Source: Kazachstania africana CBS 2517
Taxonomy: Eukaryota > Ascomycota > Saccharomycetes > Saccharomycetales > Saccharomycetaceae
DNA length: 64,000 nucleotides
Assembly: GCF_000304475.1 (NCBI RefSeq)
Contig: NC_018940.1
Coordinates: 930,001 to 994,000, forward strand
Direction of reading: 5' to 3'
This document shows, one piece after another, positions 51,797 through 63,050 of this stretch. Under the pieces are notes generated by a model. The model was not told where the DNA came from. It ran no database searches and was given only the letters and a program-made list of their open reading frames with translations. Position 1 is the stretch's first letter. Every line of letters begins with the position of its first letter. The position numbers and the translations under genes are program-made.

Positions 51797-53572
51797 ATGA
51801 ATAGTAATAAAAATGCCCTGGCATCGGATGCCTACATCGATGAATCTGTTACATTTGAGTCGTTTCAGTTAGATCCCAGGTTGCTGCAAGCTGTAAAAGG
51901 ATCAGGTTTCCATCATCCTACACTGATTCAATCACATGGTATTCCATTAGCTTTACAGCAAAAGAGAGATGTTATTGCAAAAGCAGCTACTGGTTCGGGT
52001 AAGACGTTATCATACCTAATACCTGTTATACAGACCATTTTAGATTACAAAGGAAGCGTAGCTTCAGATGGAGTCAATGAAAGTAAAACATTGGGCATAA
52101 TTTTAGTTCCAACAAGGGAACTGGCCCAGCAAGTAACAAATGTGATCGAGAAAATGATATTGTACTGTACAAAGGAAATCAGATCTTTAAACGTTTCTGG
52201 TGACATGTCAAATGCAGTTTTGAACTCACTTCTTTTAGAAAATCCAGAAATTGTTGTTGCCACCCCAGCTAAATTGATGTCTTTGCTAGAAACGCAAACT
52301 AACGCAATTTCTTTAAGTGATTTAAAGTTCTTAGTGATTGATGAAGTCGATTTGGTGCTAACATTTGGCTACCAAGAAGATTTGAATAAAATTGCAGAAT
52401 ATCTACCATTAAAAAAAAATTTACAAACTTTCCTAATGAGTGCTACTTTGAACGATGATATTCAGGAACTTAAACAGAAATTTTGCCGTGCTCCAGCGAT
52501 CCTAAAGTTTAACGACGATGAAATCAATAAGGATAAAACTAAATTAATCCAATACTACGTTAAAACCAATGAATTTGACAAGTTTTTACTCTGTTATGTT
52601 ATTTTCAAGCTAGGTTTAATCAAAGGTAAGAGTCTAGTCTTCGTAAATGACATTGATAGAGGTTACAGACTAAAGTTAGTCCTGGAGCAATTTGGTATAA
52701 AGTCGTGTATTTTAAACAGTGAACTGCCCGCTAATTCAAGACAGCACATCGTTGACCAGTTCAATAAAAACGTATACCATTTGCTTATTGCTACTGATGA
52801 CACAGAATATATCAAAGAAGAAGATGAGGGAATTGAGGAGAACAGATTAGAAGATAGTGTTGCAGAGGAAACTAATGGAGGTAGCCAGAAAAAGAAACAA
52901 GTTCAGTCAAAGAAGGACAAAGAATATGGTGTTTCTCGTGGTGTAGATTTCAAAAATGTTGCATGTGTTTTAAACTTCGATTTACCAACAACTTCAAAAT
53001 CTTACGTACATAGAATCGGGAGAACTGCACGTGCAGGTAAATCAGGCACTGCTATATCTTTTGTTGTTCCATTGAAGGACTTTGGGAAGCATAAACCCTC
53101 TACATGCTCCACTGCCAAGCACGATGAAAAGATATTTTCACGTATTGTGAAGCAACAAGCTAAGTTAGGTTTGGAATTATTGCCTTACTCATTTGATCCA
53201 AAACAAATTGAAGGTTTCCGTTACAGAATGGAAGATGGTTTCCGTGCTGTTACGCAGGTGGCTGTCAGAGAAGCAAGAATCAAGGAACTGAAGGAAGAAC
53301 TTCTAGCAAGTGAAAAATTGAAAAGACATTTCGAAGAAAATCCAAAAGAGTTACAAAGTTTAAGACACGACAAAGAGCTCCATCCTATGAGAATTCAGCA
53401 ACATTTAAAACGTGTTCCTGAATATCTATTACCTGAAGCTGCTAGAAAAAGCTCTGGCAAGAAGGTAGGTTTTGTACCATTTCATAACCCAAAGAAAGGT
53501 CGTCCTCACAAAAAAGGGAAGGTATCAAAGCGTAGGAATGCTAAATCTGATCCTTTAAAGAACTTCAAGTAA
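51797..53572 (+). CDS. DBP9: DEAD-box RNA helicase Dbp9
   Basis: This 591-residue protein (594 in S. cerevisiae) starts at the ATG at 51797 ([17 protein letters not shown]). The frame extends upstream only through a non-conserved TTG-started segment. Helicase motifs are present: Q motif region [23 protein letters not shown], motif I ATGSGKT at 64-70, motif II DEVD at 182-185 (Dbp9 carries Val in place of Ala), motif III SAT at 215-217 and motif [12 protein letters not shown] at 405-414. An acidic-then-basic insert between motifs V and VI (about 336-378) is typical of this subfamily. The C-terminus is basic. Dbp9 acts in 60S ribosomal subunit assembly in the nucleolus. Confidence 0.96.
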   Translation: MNSNKNALASDAYIDESVTFESFQLDPRLLQAVKGSGFHHPTLIQSHGIPLALQQKRDVIAKAATGSGKTLSYLIPVIQTILDYKGSVASDGVNESKTLGIILVPTRELAQQVTNVIEKMILYCTKEIRSLNVSGDMSNAVLNSLLLENPEIVVATPAKLMSLLETQTNAISLSDLKFLVIDEVDLVLTFGYQEDLNKIAEYLPLKKNLQTFLMSATLNDDIQELKQKFCRAPAILKFNDDEINKDKTKLIQYYVKTNEFDKFLLCYVIFKLGLIKGKSLVFVNDIDRGYRLKLVLEQFGIKSCILNSELPANSRQHIVDQFNKNVYHLLIATDDTEYIKEEDEGIEENRLEDSVAEETNGGSQKKKQVQSKKDKEYGVSRGVDFKNVACVLNFDLPTTSKSYVHRIGRTARAGKSGTAISFVVPLKDFGKHKPSTCSTAKHDEKIFSRIVKQQAKLGLELLPYSFDPKQIEGFRYRMEDGFRAVTQVAVREARIKELKEELLASEKLKRHFEENPKELQSLRHDKELHPMRIQQHLKRVPEYLLPEAARKSSGKKVGFVPFHNPKKGRPHKKGKVSKRRNAKSDPLKNFK

Positions 53573-53772
53573 GGATAGTCATATTAGGGCATTTCAAAAT
53601 GTCGCACCATTAACACTGGGAAGAAGATGACGAAAATTAAGTTATAGATACTATATATTATTGAAAATAAATACAGAAGATCTATTCTGGAACTTATGTC
53701 CTTTGTATAATACAATTTGCAAATCCATTTACACTATAATTGATTCTTACATTACAGCATATGATTGTACTT

Positions 53773-54204
53773 TCATTGTACAGGTGCTTTTAATACCACT
53801 ATTACGGAGTCTCCTCTTAAGAACAATTTACTAATAAATCTCTCACGATTAACAAGTGATTTACCCTTCTTTTCTGTCCAGAGTTCCTTTACATTTTCTA
53901 GTACCATATTGCAATGTCTATCAAATGCCTTCACTCTCGCTATTATTTTATGATTATTCCTTAGAGAAATGATGACGGGTCTTCTTGTTAATACAGAGTC
54001 ATTTATCAGCGATAATGGCCCATGTTTAAACTCAAATTCTTCCAGTTGTAATAATTCTTCTTTCGATAATTCTGACTTGGAACGGTCAAGAAGTTCACTA
54101 TTATAAAATGAACTGTTAGTAAATATTAATTAAAAACAGAGGGTACGTACAGTTCTCTATGAAATCGTGTAGTTTTTGAAAAAATATAATTAGACATACG
54201 ACAT
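53773..54204 (-). CDS. SMD2: Spliceosomal Sm protein D2, spliced
   Basis: The gene is complement(join(53773..54097,54200..54204)) and encodes 109 residues (110 in S. cerevisiae). Exon 1 is only ATGTC. Exon 2 adds T to complete the Ser codon and continues [20 protein letters not shown]. The Sm fold follows: [20 protein letters not shown] (Sm1), then [26 protein letters not shown] and [11 protein letters not shown] (Sm2). It ends LKAPVQ. SmD2 is a core ring protein of the U1, U2, U4 and U5 snRNPs. It is convergent with DBP9 and upstream in tandem lies MCM5, as in YLR276C-YLR274W. Confidence 0.95.
54098..54199 (-). other. SMD2 intron (102 nt)
   Basis: On the minus strand the donor is GTATGT (54199-54194), the branch point TACTAAC (54121-54115) and the acceptor AATAG ends at 54098. 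The 5-nt first exon is the same arrangement as in S. cerevisiae SMD2. Confidence 0.93.
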
Positions 54205-54653
54205 ATTGTTTGTATTTATGAGTTGATGCTAATGTAAATTGTCTTGTCAGCTTTTCCAGCCTTCTTATTCTTGAATGTTGTAGGATCTATCTAATTAGCT
54301 ATCAATATTTTTTGGAAGCATCATTTTCAAAAAAATAGATCAACCCATACATAGCGATCTACGCTAATAGTAAGAGTTTAAAGCTGTCCATTGAAGCACC
54401 GTTATTAGGAAACGCGTCGCATGTATCCTAATTAGTTTTGTTTGATGACTGAGCTTTATTGTTATAGACCCGTGATTGAATTAATTAACATAAATTATCC
54501 TTATTGTTATTATTATTATTATATATATACAGTGAAAATGAAGTTTGGTACAGAGTTTGGTTTATACAGAAGAAAACATTCTGATTTAAAATTACAAGAC
54601 GATGAGAAAGGCTGATATAGATATGCTCATTGTCTAAGTCAGTTGCGCACTTA
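54205..54653. other. Interval between SMD2 and MCM5
   Basis: The SMD2 promoter and MCM5 3' flank. It contains an MCB-like ACGCGT near 54413, a TAT-rich run at about 54508-54530, and a 25-codon ATG frame on the plus strand at 54538-54615 (MKFGTEFGLYRRKH) that I do not call. Confidence 0.5.
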
Positions 54654-56942
54654 TCATATACCGCTTCTGTAGATATTTTGTCCCTGATGCCTTAATTGAA
54701 TCGTGTCATGTTTTTCCAAGCCATATAAAGCTTTGTCAAGCGCAGGAAGAGAGAATCTATTAGAATCAACAAATTCTCTTCTCAAAGTCTGATAAGATGT
54801 TGACCAACCGATTGGTAATCTTCTTTTCAATTCTTGTTCAATTTGGCGAATTTCACCTAGAATATTTGAAGAAGTTGATTGATCCAGACCACCAATTGGG
54901 TCTTGGGAGGCTGCATCCATAGTAGAAGCTTGGAACAGTCTAATGGCTTCTTCAACATGTTTTTCATGAGCAACCGGACTTAATTCCAGCTTTGCCAACG
55001 ATTCTGTTATACGAATGATGGCTTCCAATTGACGGACTGTGATTGGAATCGACGATCTTTCAGTAGATTCTAATTCGTTGATAAGAAGTTGTTTTCTAAT
55101 TGTAACGAATTGTGAAGAAAGTTTTTCAGCCGCTGGAGCAGAAAGTCTTGGTGCACACTTCATTCTACAGTAAGTGATGTAACGCTTCATTTTTTCCATA
55201 CTTATTTCCTGACCACTGTTCTCTAGCTCTTCTTGTTCTTGAGACACTTGGCCTGTATGTATATTGACAACGTGATTTGCTATTGAAATATCACGTTCTT
55301 CGTTATGGTCATCCTTGACAATGAAAATCATATCAAAACGGGATAAGATAGTAGTTTGGAAATCAATATTTTCACCAGGTGATTTCAAATCATCGTAACG
55401 GCCGTATATTGGATTTGCCGCGGCAAGAACACTTGTCCTTGAGTTCAAAACTGTAGTAATACCAGCTTTTGCGATAGAAATTGTTTGTTGTTCCATGGCT
55501 TCATGAATGGCCACTCTATCTTCATCTCTCATTTTGTCGAATTCATCAATACAAACGACACCACCATCTGCAAGAACCATAGCACCACCTTCAAGGAAAA
55601 AATCACGAGTGATTGGATCTCTTTGTACACTTGCAGTTAAACCTGCGGCGGAGGAACCTTTACCGGATGTGTAGACCGCAATTGGAGATATCTTTTCCAC
55701 AAATTTTAGTAATTGAGATTTTGCGGTACCTGGATCACCCAGCAGTAGAACGTTAATATCACCTCTTAATCTCATACCATCAGGTAATAATTTTTTTGAA
55801 CCACCCATCAATAGACAAACAATAGCTTTTTTGATATCCTCATTACCATAAATTGAAGGTGCGATAGATCTGGTAAGTAATTCATAAATATCTGGTCTTC
55901 TACTTAATTGTAAAAATTCTTCTTCCTCATCTTCAGAGAACATTGTCATTGAATTGAAAAAAGAGGTACTGTCAACATCTGTTTGAATACCTAGTACTTT
56001 AATGTAAGGATTTCTAATTGCGACACCACCTGCGTCATTACCTCTACCACTTGACGCGTTTTTCTTTGAGTTATAAATAGAATAAATACCCACGATAGTC
56101 GCTCTCACACCAGGAACAACTTTATTGGTCAAGTATCTATCACAGGACATTTGAATGTTACGTGGCATTTCACCTACTGGGACCATTTCTGGTATTTCTT
56201 GTAATTTTAGGAATTGTTGATCAATGAAGTTAGAAGATTCATGGATTATCAAATACGGATCAGGACCACAATTTTTCACTGTTGAACCTACAGTATCTAG
56301 ACCATTGTCTTGGGACTGTTGATTAGAAAGACAGGAATGAGGTAAAGTGACAGAATTACCACTTATGGAATTGAAATTATTGATATTGATTGACGTAGTG
56401 TGTCTACAATTTCTGCACATGAGTCTCAAATGGGTGGCACGAGATGACAGAACAGAAGTGGAAATCACAATACCTGAGAGACGTACGATTTTAGAAACGT
56501 GTTCTGAATCGAGATCTCTTAATGGAATTTGATTTACGTTCGAATTTAGTATTAATTGGAAATTTGGTACAAGATTTGAGTCAATAGAATCATTTTCTGT
56601 ATTATTATTATTTGAGTCATTTGATCTGTTTAAAACAGTAATTCTTTTTGCCACTTGCGTAATTGCATTTTCAAATAAAGGTATTATATCAGAAGGTTCA
56701 TCGGACAGTTTTTTGTAAAGATCTTCGTTATAACCGATCAAATGTTCCATATTAATGTTTAACAAGAAGTTTTTAACCAGCAAATTATTTCTTAGTTGAT
56801 CTCTATAGACGAATTGAGAATCTATCCTAAATTCCAAGATGAAATTTTTGAAAGATTTAATAATTTCAGTGTTGTCATCATCATTTGGAGTGGTTCCTTG
56901 TAGCACAGGTGCGCTGTATATCTCTGGTCTATCAAAGGACAT
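54654..56942 (-). CDS. MCM5: Replicative helicase subunit Mcm5/Cdc46
   Basis: This 762-residue protein (775 in S. cerevisiae) starts at the ATG at 56942 ([14 protein letters not shown]). The longer frame begins with TTG. The N-terminal domain has a zinc-binding set (C176, C179, C204 and probably C225). The AAA+ core has Walker A GDPGTAKS at 402-409, Walker B IDEFDKM at 465-471 and the arginine finger SRFD at 534-537. The C-terminus has a winged-helix region. Mcm5 is part of the Mcm2-7 ring, and its interface with Mcm2 is the gate through which the ring opens on DNA. An ECB-like element lies upstream. Confidence 0.97.
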   Translation of the reverse strand: MSFDRPEIYSAPVLQGTTPNDDDNTEIIKSFKNFILEFRIDSQFVYRDQLRNNLLVKNFLLNINMEHLIGYNEDLYKKLSDEPSDIIPLFENAITQVAKRITVLNRSNDSNNNNTENDSIDSNLVPNFQLILNSNVNQIPLRDLDSEHVSKIVRLSGIVISTSVLSSRATHLRLMCRNCRHTTSININNFNSISGNSVTLPHSCLSNQQSQDNGLDTVGSTVKNCGPDPYLIIHESSNFIDQQFLKLQEIPEMVPVGEMPRNIQMSCDRYLTNKVVPGVRATIVGIYSIYNSKKNASSGRGNDAGGVAIRNPYIKVLGIQTDVDSTSFFNSMTMFSEDEEEEFLQLSRRPDIYELLTRSIAPSIYGNEDIKKAIVCLLMGGSKKLLPDGMRLRGDINVLLLGDPGTAKSQLLKFVEKISPIAVYTSGKGSSAAGLTASVQRDPITRDFFLEGGAMVLADGGVVCIDEFDKMRDEDRVAIHEAMEQQTISIAKAGITTVLNSRTSVLAAANPIYGRYDDLKSPGENIDFQTTILSRFDMIFIVKDDHNEERDISIANHVVNIHTGQVSQEQEELENSGQEISMEKMKRYITYCRMKCAPRLSAPAAEKLSSQFVTIRKQLLINELESTERSSIPITVRQLEAIIRITESLAKLELSPVAHEKHVEEAIRLFQASTMDAASQDPIGGLDQSTSSNILGEIRQIEQELKRRLPIGWSTSYQTLRREFVDSNRFSLPALDKALYGLEKHDTIQLRHQGQNIYRSGI

Positions 56943-57129
56943 AGTATTCGTGATAGGAGTTTTGTTATGTAACAATTTCTAAAGTAGTGTAGCTTGTTTA
57001 ACATAGAGATATTCATACTATTAATTTTTTTTTATTTTTATTTTATCTTTTTCGTTCGTCAAATTTACGTGTTTGGCAGTTACCTGAATTGGAAAAGTAA
57101 GTGTAAATGGAAATATATGTTTAATAACA

Positions 57130-57145
57130 TTTCCCTTTCGGGAAA
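57130..57145. promoter_or_regulatory. ECB-like (Mcm1/Yox1) element upstream of MCM5
   Basis: TTTCCCTTTCGGGAAA is a nearly perfect dyad that contains a CC...GG Mcm1-type core and resembles the early cell cycle box, about 190 bp before the MCM5 start. In S. cerevisiae ECBs drive M/G1 expression of MCM genes, CDC6, SWI4 and CLN3. Confidence 0.6.
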
Positions 57146-59342
57146 AATAATTGAGACCCATACATTACATATAAATCAAAGTGGGCGGCTAATTTCTTTG
57201 GGATCGAACTTCTCGAGAAATCAAATTTTGTCGGGATATACTTGAAGCTCAATGTCACAACATCATTCAATCTATTTTAATGTCCTCGCATATGATCAAT
57301 AAAGTTACATTTGGGAAAGTTTCCTCTATTGGAGTAAGCGTTGAATTTTTGTTGTAATTCTCATAAATCAAACTGCAATTTGATAAAATTTGGTGTGACT
57401 ATAGGATTGGAACCAACGAAAAGTGGTTATATTGTTTTTAAAAACATCTTAAAAAGTAGCTGACGTTGAAAATGAACATCATTCCTTTTTCTGGGCCATG
57501 GTAGCATAACTCGCGTGGATTATCTTTCATATTCATAATTAAGAATGGTAAATGGCTGTATATACAAGAAACAATAAGCTGAGAAGCATCTATCGCATCG
57601 ACGTTGTAAAAACACAAAATTATTAAACTCGTAACAATATATGATATTTTTTTCCAAATATGGAGGTGCAAGCAGAAGATTTATCGGCAAAAGTGTCATT
57701 GTCAATTCTGTATGCTCATGATACGATGTATGGCAATTTGTCTCTTAACTTTATTGTCAAGGCAACAATAGGTGTGTGCTTATGTGTCAAGATGTAATCG
57801 TGCGTGGTACAATAGCTGACGAAAAAAGAGATTTAACGATAAAATTTCTTTTTTGACGCGCTGAAGGCCAGAGACAAGTAGTAATTTGCGGAAAGGCTGA
57901 CGTGCGAAGATAAATTATAGGAATGTGAAGAGTAGTTGGGTCAATCAAATGCCCATACACATTTGCACCGCATCACATTTAGAGTTGAAGGTCAGTGTTG
58001 TTACATCATAAAGAGAGGGTCTCAAGAGTTTACTTGAATTAATCACGGGGTAAGATTTTTTTTTCAAACAGAGAGATCTTTCAGGGGGGTGAAAGTATCC
58101 CTTAAACGCTTGGCATGAATGAAATGGGTGCGTCAAATTTAGTGATGTGAATTTTTTATCTTGCTTGACTGGATGTGGGAAAGAAACAAGGAGTAGAGAG
58201 CTGTGAAAGGTGGGCATGTTAATCTTGCCCTCTTTTTCCCTCCCTTACATTGACTAAGGAAAATTATGGATGGAGAAGTAGGAAACCCGCTTCCGATATT
58301 TCTGTTGGGAAATTTGTTTGTGAGATGGATAAGGGAGAGTGGTTGGTGAAAGGGAGTGAAAAGAGGGAGATTCCACGGAGACGTGCCTGGGAGTTGGGAG
58401 TCTTTTTTGCAGGTCTTCTATCTTGGGAGTGAGAAAAAGATCAAAAAGGAAAGAAAATCCGGAGAGAGAAAACCAGTCCGGAGACTGGACTCTGGCAGTG
58501 CTATCAGTTAATACCAGTCTCCAGCTCTCTTTCTCCTTTGCTCTCTCTCCCTGTGTCGATTCGAAGACGGCACGCCTATCTGTCTCCGCGGCTCTTGCCA
58601 GTGCATCTCCAGATTCAGTTTCCGTATTTGAAGTATCCCTTATATTGTCTAGAGTGGATGAGCTCATATCTACGGAATGTCTTTGTTGTTTTCAAATGGA
58701 ACTTTTTTCGGATAAAAAATCCCGGAGAAAGAAATAAGCTTCGATGTGTCTTGCGGCAGAATTTCTAAAAGATCGGAAACCCAGTACTGCACTCCTTGAA
58801 ACGAAGAAGGAAATGGCGGCAGTGACGGCAGCGGCGGCAAATTATCCCATTCTGAGCAAATCGCTACCAATACTGGGTATTTTTTATTTTGGCCTTTTCT
58901 GTCAATTTTCCCCACGCAATGAATCACCTTGCACCAATTCCTGCAAATTCTTCACATATGCAGCAAAGAAACAAATTGTATTTTCTCTTCTTTTTTCTGT
59001 TGAGTACTGAGTGAGTTATTATTACCACTCAGTGGTATCTATTACCAGCCATCGAATCTGACACTACATGACAACCCAGGCTCCTTCCACTCCCCCTTTC
59101 TCCCCAATCGATTGATTCTCTCTCTTTTTCTCTCTTTCTCACACACGGTGTAGTAATAATTCGATAATATATCTCTTATGATAGTCACATGATTTTCTTA
59201 CTTCGCTCGTTCCTTTCTGACAAGGGTGATTGTACTACATGTATACACTTATTTGATTTTAAATTCTAAACAAAAATAAGAAACAAAAAAATTATAACTA
59301 TTATTATAAAAAAAAAGATAAAAATTTAAATCTAACAAGGTT

Positions 59343-59344
<2 letters not shown>

Positions 59345-59387
<43 letters not shown>

Positions 59388-59395
59388 TATATACA
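59345..59395. repeat. AT dinucleotide microsatellite
   Basis: An uninterrupted AT run of 37 nt at 59345-59381 is followed by two AC interruptions. It lies about 115 bp before the PIG1 start and may vary in length between isolates. Confidence 0.9.
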
Positions 59396-59508
59396 TACCC
59401 ATTCCCAAGTTACTAATATCAACTATTAGTGCCTGCTTTTTTCTATTTAAAGAAAACAAAAAAAATATTTGACGTCTTTCTCTCCCTCCATCATATTAGA
59501 TCCCCCCA

Positions 59509-61371
59509 ATGATAATAACTCATGCAAACAATAATAATACTATTAGCAATAACATTGGTACCACTACACCAAGACCACAAATGCATAAACTGAAGTCTTC
59601 CTTAAAATTATCATCAAATTCACTCAATCTAAATCATTCTTCTTACAAAAATGTAAGATTTGCTCCTGAATTAACTACAGTTAAAAATTTCGATTCAAAT
59701 GATAAACCAATCTCTATATCAAATGAAAATTCTCCAGATTTATACCCATTGGATAGTATACCAAAGTCAAATGAAAATTTCAATCATAATTTCTCGTTTT
59801 TAAAAAATGATCTATTATCAAAATCATTCGATTTAGATTTTGATTACGATTCAGATAGCTCATTAGAAAATGATGATCACCATACTAATCTTCTACAACT
59901 TAATAATTTCAATTATGACCTAGATTCGTTCGATATAATAGACTGGAACGTAACTCACTTATCAGATTTATCAGCAAATCCATACAAAGATTTACAAACT
60001 CAAAATATTAAACTACATACAATCACTCAATTGAATAACTATAAAATTTTGGGTCTTATCTACGTTAATAATTTGAATTTTGAAAAATTTATAGAAATTA
60101 AATTCACTTTCAATGATTGGAACGATATTCATTATGTTGCTGCCACATTTAATAAATCTATTAATGATAAGATTGATGAATTCAAATTCATACTAGATTT
60201 CAAATCATTGGAATGTCTCTTAAAATTTAAAAAATTAATTTACGCTAATAATAATAATGCAGATTGTCATTGTAAATTGAATATTGAATTATGCTGTCGG
60301 TACGACGTTAACGGCGAAACTTATTATGATAATAATAATTACAGAAATTATCAAATTAAATTATCAGTGACAACAAGAAATATTTTCTTAAAACAAGATA
60401 TTGATGATTCAAAGGTTCAAATATTGCCATCTCCAAATTCAAATATTTCTCAACCCAGAAGATCCTTCATGGACGATTTCTTAGTGTCAACGACTCTGAC
60501 TCATAATAAGAACGGTACTGACGTCAATCGGTCTTCTGTCTCTTCAAGAAGCTTCAGTGATGACACGGATTATTACAATACATCTCCTTTAAAACATTTA
60601 TATCATAATGATACTACACTTATTAAACCGACTAGATTAAACGAAGTCATAGTGTCATCATTCTCCTCTTCATCTTCATCCTCATCGTCTTCCTCATCCA
60701 CTCCTTCTCCTTCGTCATCATCTGATGAACTTTGCAATAATAATGAAAATTTTATTCCTTCAAATAATAAAACCGAACCATTCACAAAATCATATTCCTT
60801 CTCTTCCTCACCATCTTCTTCATTCACATCATCAATCACTGCACCATCATTATCATCTTCCATTTCATCTGCATTAAGTGAGCTGGCTCCATTGAATGAT
60901 ATAAACGATCCTCTAGTAGATGGGACTTTCACTGATACATATTCTTATCTATTCCATTCAAAACAAAATACATTAAATTTAAATGATTTTAAATATTCAA
61001 ATTATAGCTACAATAATAACAATATCAATAATAGTAACAATATTAATAATGAAATCTCCGACGATAGACAAAGTATCGTAACAGAAACCCCACAATTAAA
61101 CGATAATAATGATAGTATCAATAATCTCAATAATTCAACAGATACTCTTATAAATACAAATATCGTGGACATGTGGTCCTTACAATGTCAACTGCCGTCA
61201 TCAAAAGATTCTACTAATACATCAAAATCAAAATCTGGCTCTTCTTCACCTACTTCTTTTCTATCAATGTCACCAATTTTAAATATTCAAAACCAATTGA
61301 ATAATAACGGTAGTAATAACTCATTATCAAATCTTAATTTAAATCGCCCGCTGGATTCAGGTTATATTTAA
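59509..61371 (+). CDS. PIG1: Glycogen-targeting PP1 regulatory subunit Pig1/Gac1
   Basis: This 620-residue protein carries an RVxF-type PP1-docking motif KNVRF at residues 47-51, followed by a CBM21 glycogen-binding domain at about 166-286 (IKFTFNDWNDIHYVAATF, KFILDF, ELCCRYDVNGETYYDNNN). Such proteins bring the phosphatase Glc7 to glycogen synthase Gsy2. The rest is low-complexity: Asn runs, Ser runs (about residues 385-400) and Asp-rich patches. S. cerevisiae has the ohnologues PIG1 (648 residues) and GAC1 (793). Length and position between MCM5 and YCS4 favour PIG1. Confidence 0.93.
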   Translation: MIITHANNNNTISNNIGTTTPRPQMHKLKSSLKLSSNSLNLNHSSYKNVRFAPELTTVKNFDSNDKPISISNENSPDLYPLDSIPKSNENFNHNFSFLKNDLLSKSFDLDFDYDSDSSLENDDHHTNLLQLNNFNYDLDSFDIIDWNVTHLSDLSANPYKDLQTQNIKLHTITQLNNYKILGLIYVNNLNFEKFIEIKFTFNDWNDIHYVAATFNKSINDKIDEFKFILDFKSLECLLKFKKLIYANNNNADCHCKLNIELCCRYDVNGETYYDNNNYRNYQIKLSVTTRNIFLKQDIDDSKVQILPSPNSNISQPRRSFMDDFLVSTTLTHNKNGTDVNRSSVSSRSFSDDTDYYNTSPLKHLYHNDTTLIKPTRLNEVIVSSFSSSSSSSSSSSSTPSPSSSSDELCNNNENFIPSNNKTEPFTKSYSFSSSPSSSFTSSITAPSLSSSISSALSELAPLNDINDPLVDGTFTDTYSYLFHSKQNTLNLNDFKYSNYSYNNNNINNSNNINNEISDDRQSIVTETPQLNDNNDSINNLNNSTDTLINTNIVDMWSLQCQLPSSKDSTNTSKSKSGSSSPTSFLSMSPILNIQNQLNNNGSNNSLSNLNLNRPLDSGYI

Positions 61372-62048
61372 TCTTAAGAACACTTATCCTTTTGCTAATT
61401 ACATGGAATGAACACATACACAAATGGCAGTCCTAAAAGACCTTTGTTTTCTCTCTTTCTTTCCTTTTGTTCAATATAATATTTTATACAGTATATACTC
61501 CTTATATGTTTTAAACATTCTAAAGACTGGTGTTTTTCTGCCTATTATATGAACAGCTTTACAGGAAGGGGTTAACTAATGACAATACCAAGAACTCTTA
61601 GCATATATTGAGAGCTATCTAATGTTTGACGTATATCACAAATAACCTGTGGCTCGTTTAACCGTGATTAATTAAGCATACAAGGCAAGTAAGTTTTCTT
61701 CAACCTGGATCAGTATGTACATAGGCGTCAAATGTCACTGAAAAGTATATCTGATTACAGTTCTCCTTATACTACAGGACGAGGTGCATCATTCTTTTGA
61801 TTACTTAAACAATGTCTGCTTCTAATAATGCCTCAATTACTAGCCACCTTACTGTTACACAAGCATCGACCGTCTCGGGTCTGGTTCAACAGTATATGTT
61901 TCGCCTTCCTTATGATAGTATTTTCTTTGACGATAAAGTTTACGCTGTCTCGCTTACCGTCAGAAAGATAAAGAAATCGCTACTAAATATAAAGATGCAC
62001 TTGGAAAAAAGCTATACGGCCAAAAGACACAACCACTTCGTGATTAAA
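61372..62048. other. PIG1 downstream region
   Basis: Mostly non-coding. From 61812 an ATG frame of 106 codons runs to 62132; its last 28 codons lie in the family A repeat. The first part (MSASNNASITSHLTVTQAST) is Ser/Thr-rich and matches nothing I recognise, so I treat the frame as a possible mobile-element remnant rather than a gene. Confidence 0.4.
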
Positions 62049-62511
62049 AATGACGTGAAGGAAGATCAGAGGTTGTCTCTTGTATATTATTATCGTCAAT
62101 ATTGTTCATATTGTGGATGTTCAGTCAACTAAAATAATTTTTATTAATCAGTGGTTATACCAAATAATGCACTGCTTTTATATAAAATAAAATATACAAT
62201 AAATAATATACATTGTGACAAATTTTGATCAAACTTCAGTGTTCACCTGAATATTTATACGTTTTCCAACACATTTTGATTTATGCCAATTATCATGTTA
62301 TAGATTTATGAGTCAATACATTGTCATAATTATCGTACCATAATTATTGCATGATAATATGTATTCGTGTTTATCACACCATATATGGTTCGTGTCAATA
62401 CATTGTCGTGTTTATCACACCATAATTATTGTTCATATCTTCTCTAACATTCTAAATTTGTCATTCTAACTATCAAAACATTGAAATGTCAGTATATTGC
62501 CATTTCCAGCA
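62049..62511 (-). repeat. Dispersed repeat family A, copy 2
   Basis: Homologous to 43226-43691 throughout, with the same CATTTCCAGCA right end. It shares 22 identical nt at its left edge, and both copies are open there for DVKEDQR. It abuts a family B fragment. Confidence 0.65.
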
Positions 62512-62652
62512 ATAAAAAGTTTTCGCTAATATTTAACCGAATTTACTAATGTAAATTACTTAATTTAATAAATTGAATAGAGAGTGTCTAGGCTTTGAGC
62601 AGTCAGAGCAACTTGGAGTTTAATGTTGTCGCACCCCAATTATGTTACGACA
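62512..62652 (-). repeat. Truncated LTR-like element, family B copy 5
   Basis: The right end reads TATGTTACGACA, the reverse complement of the family B start, and lies 15 bp upstream of tRNA-Val. Only the first 140 bp of the element remain; the rest is replaced by family A. Confidence 0.7.
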
Positions 62653-62667
62653 AAAACATCAAAATAC

Positions 62668-62741
62668 GGTTTCGTGGTCTAGTTGGTTATGGCATCTGCT
62701 TAACACGCAGAACGTCCCCAGTTCGATCCTGGGCGAAATCA
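62668..62741 (+). tRNA. tRNA-Val (anticodon AAC)
   Basis: The 74-nt gene starts GGTTTCGTGGTCTAG and ends GGGCGAAATCA. It has an intact acceptor stem, the anticodon loop TGCTTAACACG with AAC and the T-arm CCCAGTTCGATCCTGGG. A T-run follows at about 62747-62757. It matches the S. cerevisiae tRNA-Val(AAC) closely. Confidence 0.97.
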
Positions 62742-63050
62742 AATTTGTTTTTCTTTTTCGTACTCTTGCCTCTTTTATTTCTATATTTTTAGGTCCTAAA
62801 TTTGAGCCTAAAATCATAGGAAGTTATTAGAACAAAAGACCACAATATCTACTTCCTACGGTTTGTAACTCACTTACTATGATGATAAAATTGATCTGAT
62901 CGACGCGTTACGTCGAGCAAGAAATATAAACATAGGCCAAAAAAAAAAAATTAAAGAGTCTCATCAAACTTTTGAAGAAGAGTAAATCCACGTAATATAT
63001 ATTTTCATCACTCCTATATCACTACTCTGACTAAATAATTTAGCAGTAAA
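62742..63050. promoter_or_regulatory. YCS4 upstream region
   Basis: No gene is seen. An MCB-type ACGCGT lies at about 62904, roughly 145 bp before the start codon, which would fit G1/S expression. A poly-A tract is present at 62939-62951. Confidence 0.5.

Larger units (their letters stand above)
56943..59508. other. 2.57-kb divergent interval between MCM5 and PIG1
   Basis: No supported gene. The MCM5-proximal part carries an ECB-like element. The middle (about 58080-58900) is richer in G and C, with long purine and pyrimidine stretches and several overlapping open frames on both strands (for example ATG-started 58744-59010, 88 codons). None has recognisable features. The PIG1-proximal part contains CT-rich runs (59110-59145), an AT microsatellite and A-tracts. 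The length suggests complex control of PIG1 or an unannotated transcript. Confidence 0.5.

Noticed and set aside
54538..54615. 25-codon frame starting MKFGTEFG, reminiscent of SPX-domain starts
   Set aside because: Only the first four residues resemble SPX, nothing follows, and it lies in a normal intergenic region.
60603..60932. 109-codon acidic antisense frame within PIG1
   Set aside because: It is the complement of Ser (TCN) runs, which read as Glu/Asp on the other strand.
59509..61371. Naming this gene GAC1
   Set aside because: Length (620) and position between MCM5 and YCS4 match PIG1; GAC1 lies on the sister track in S. cerevisiae.
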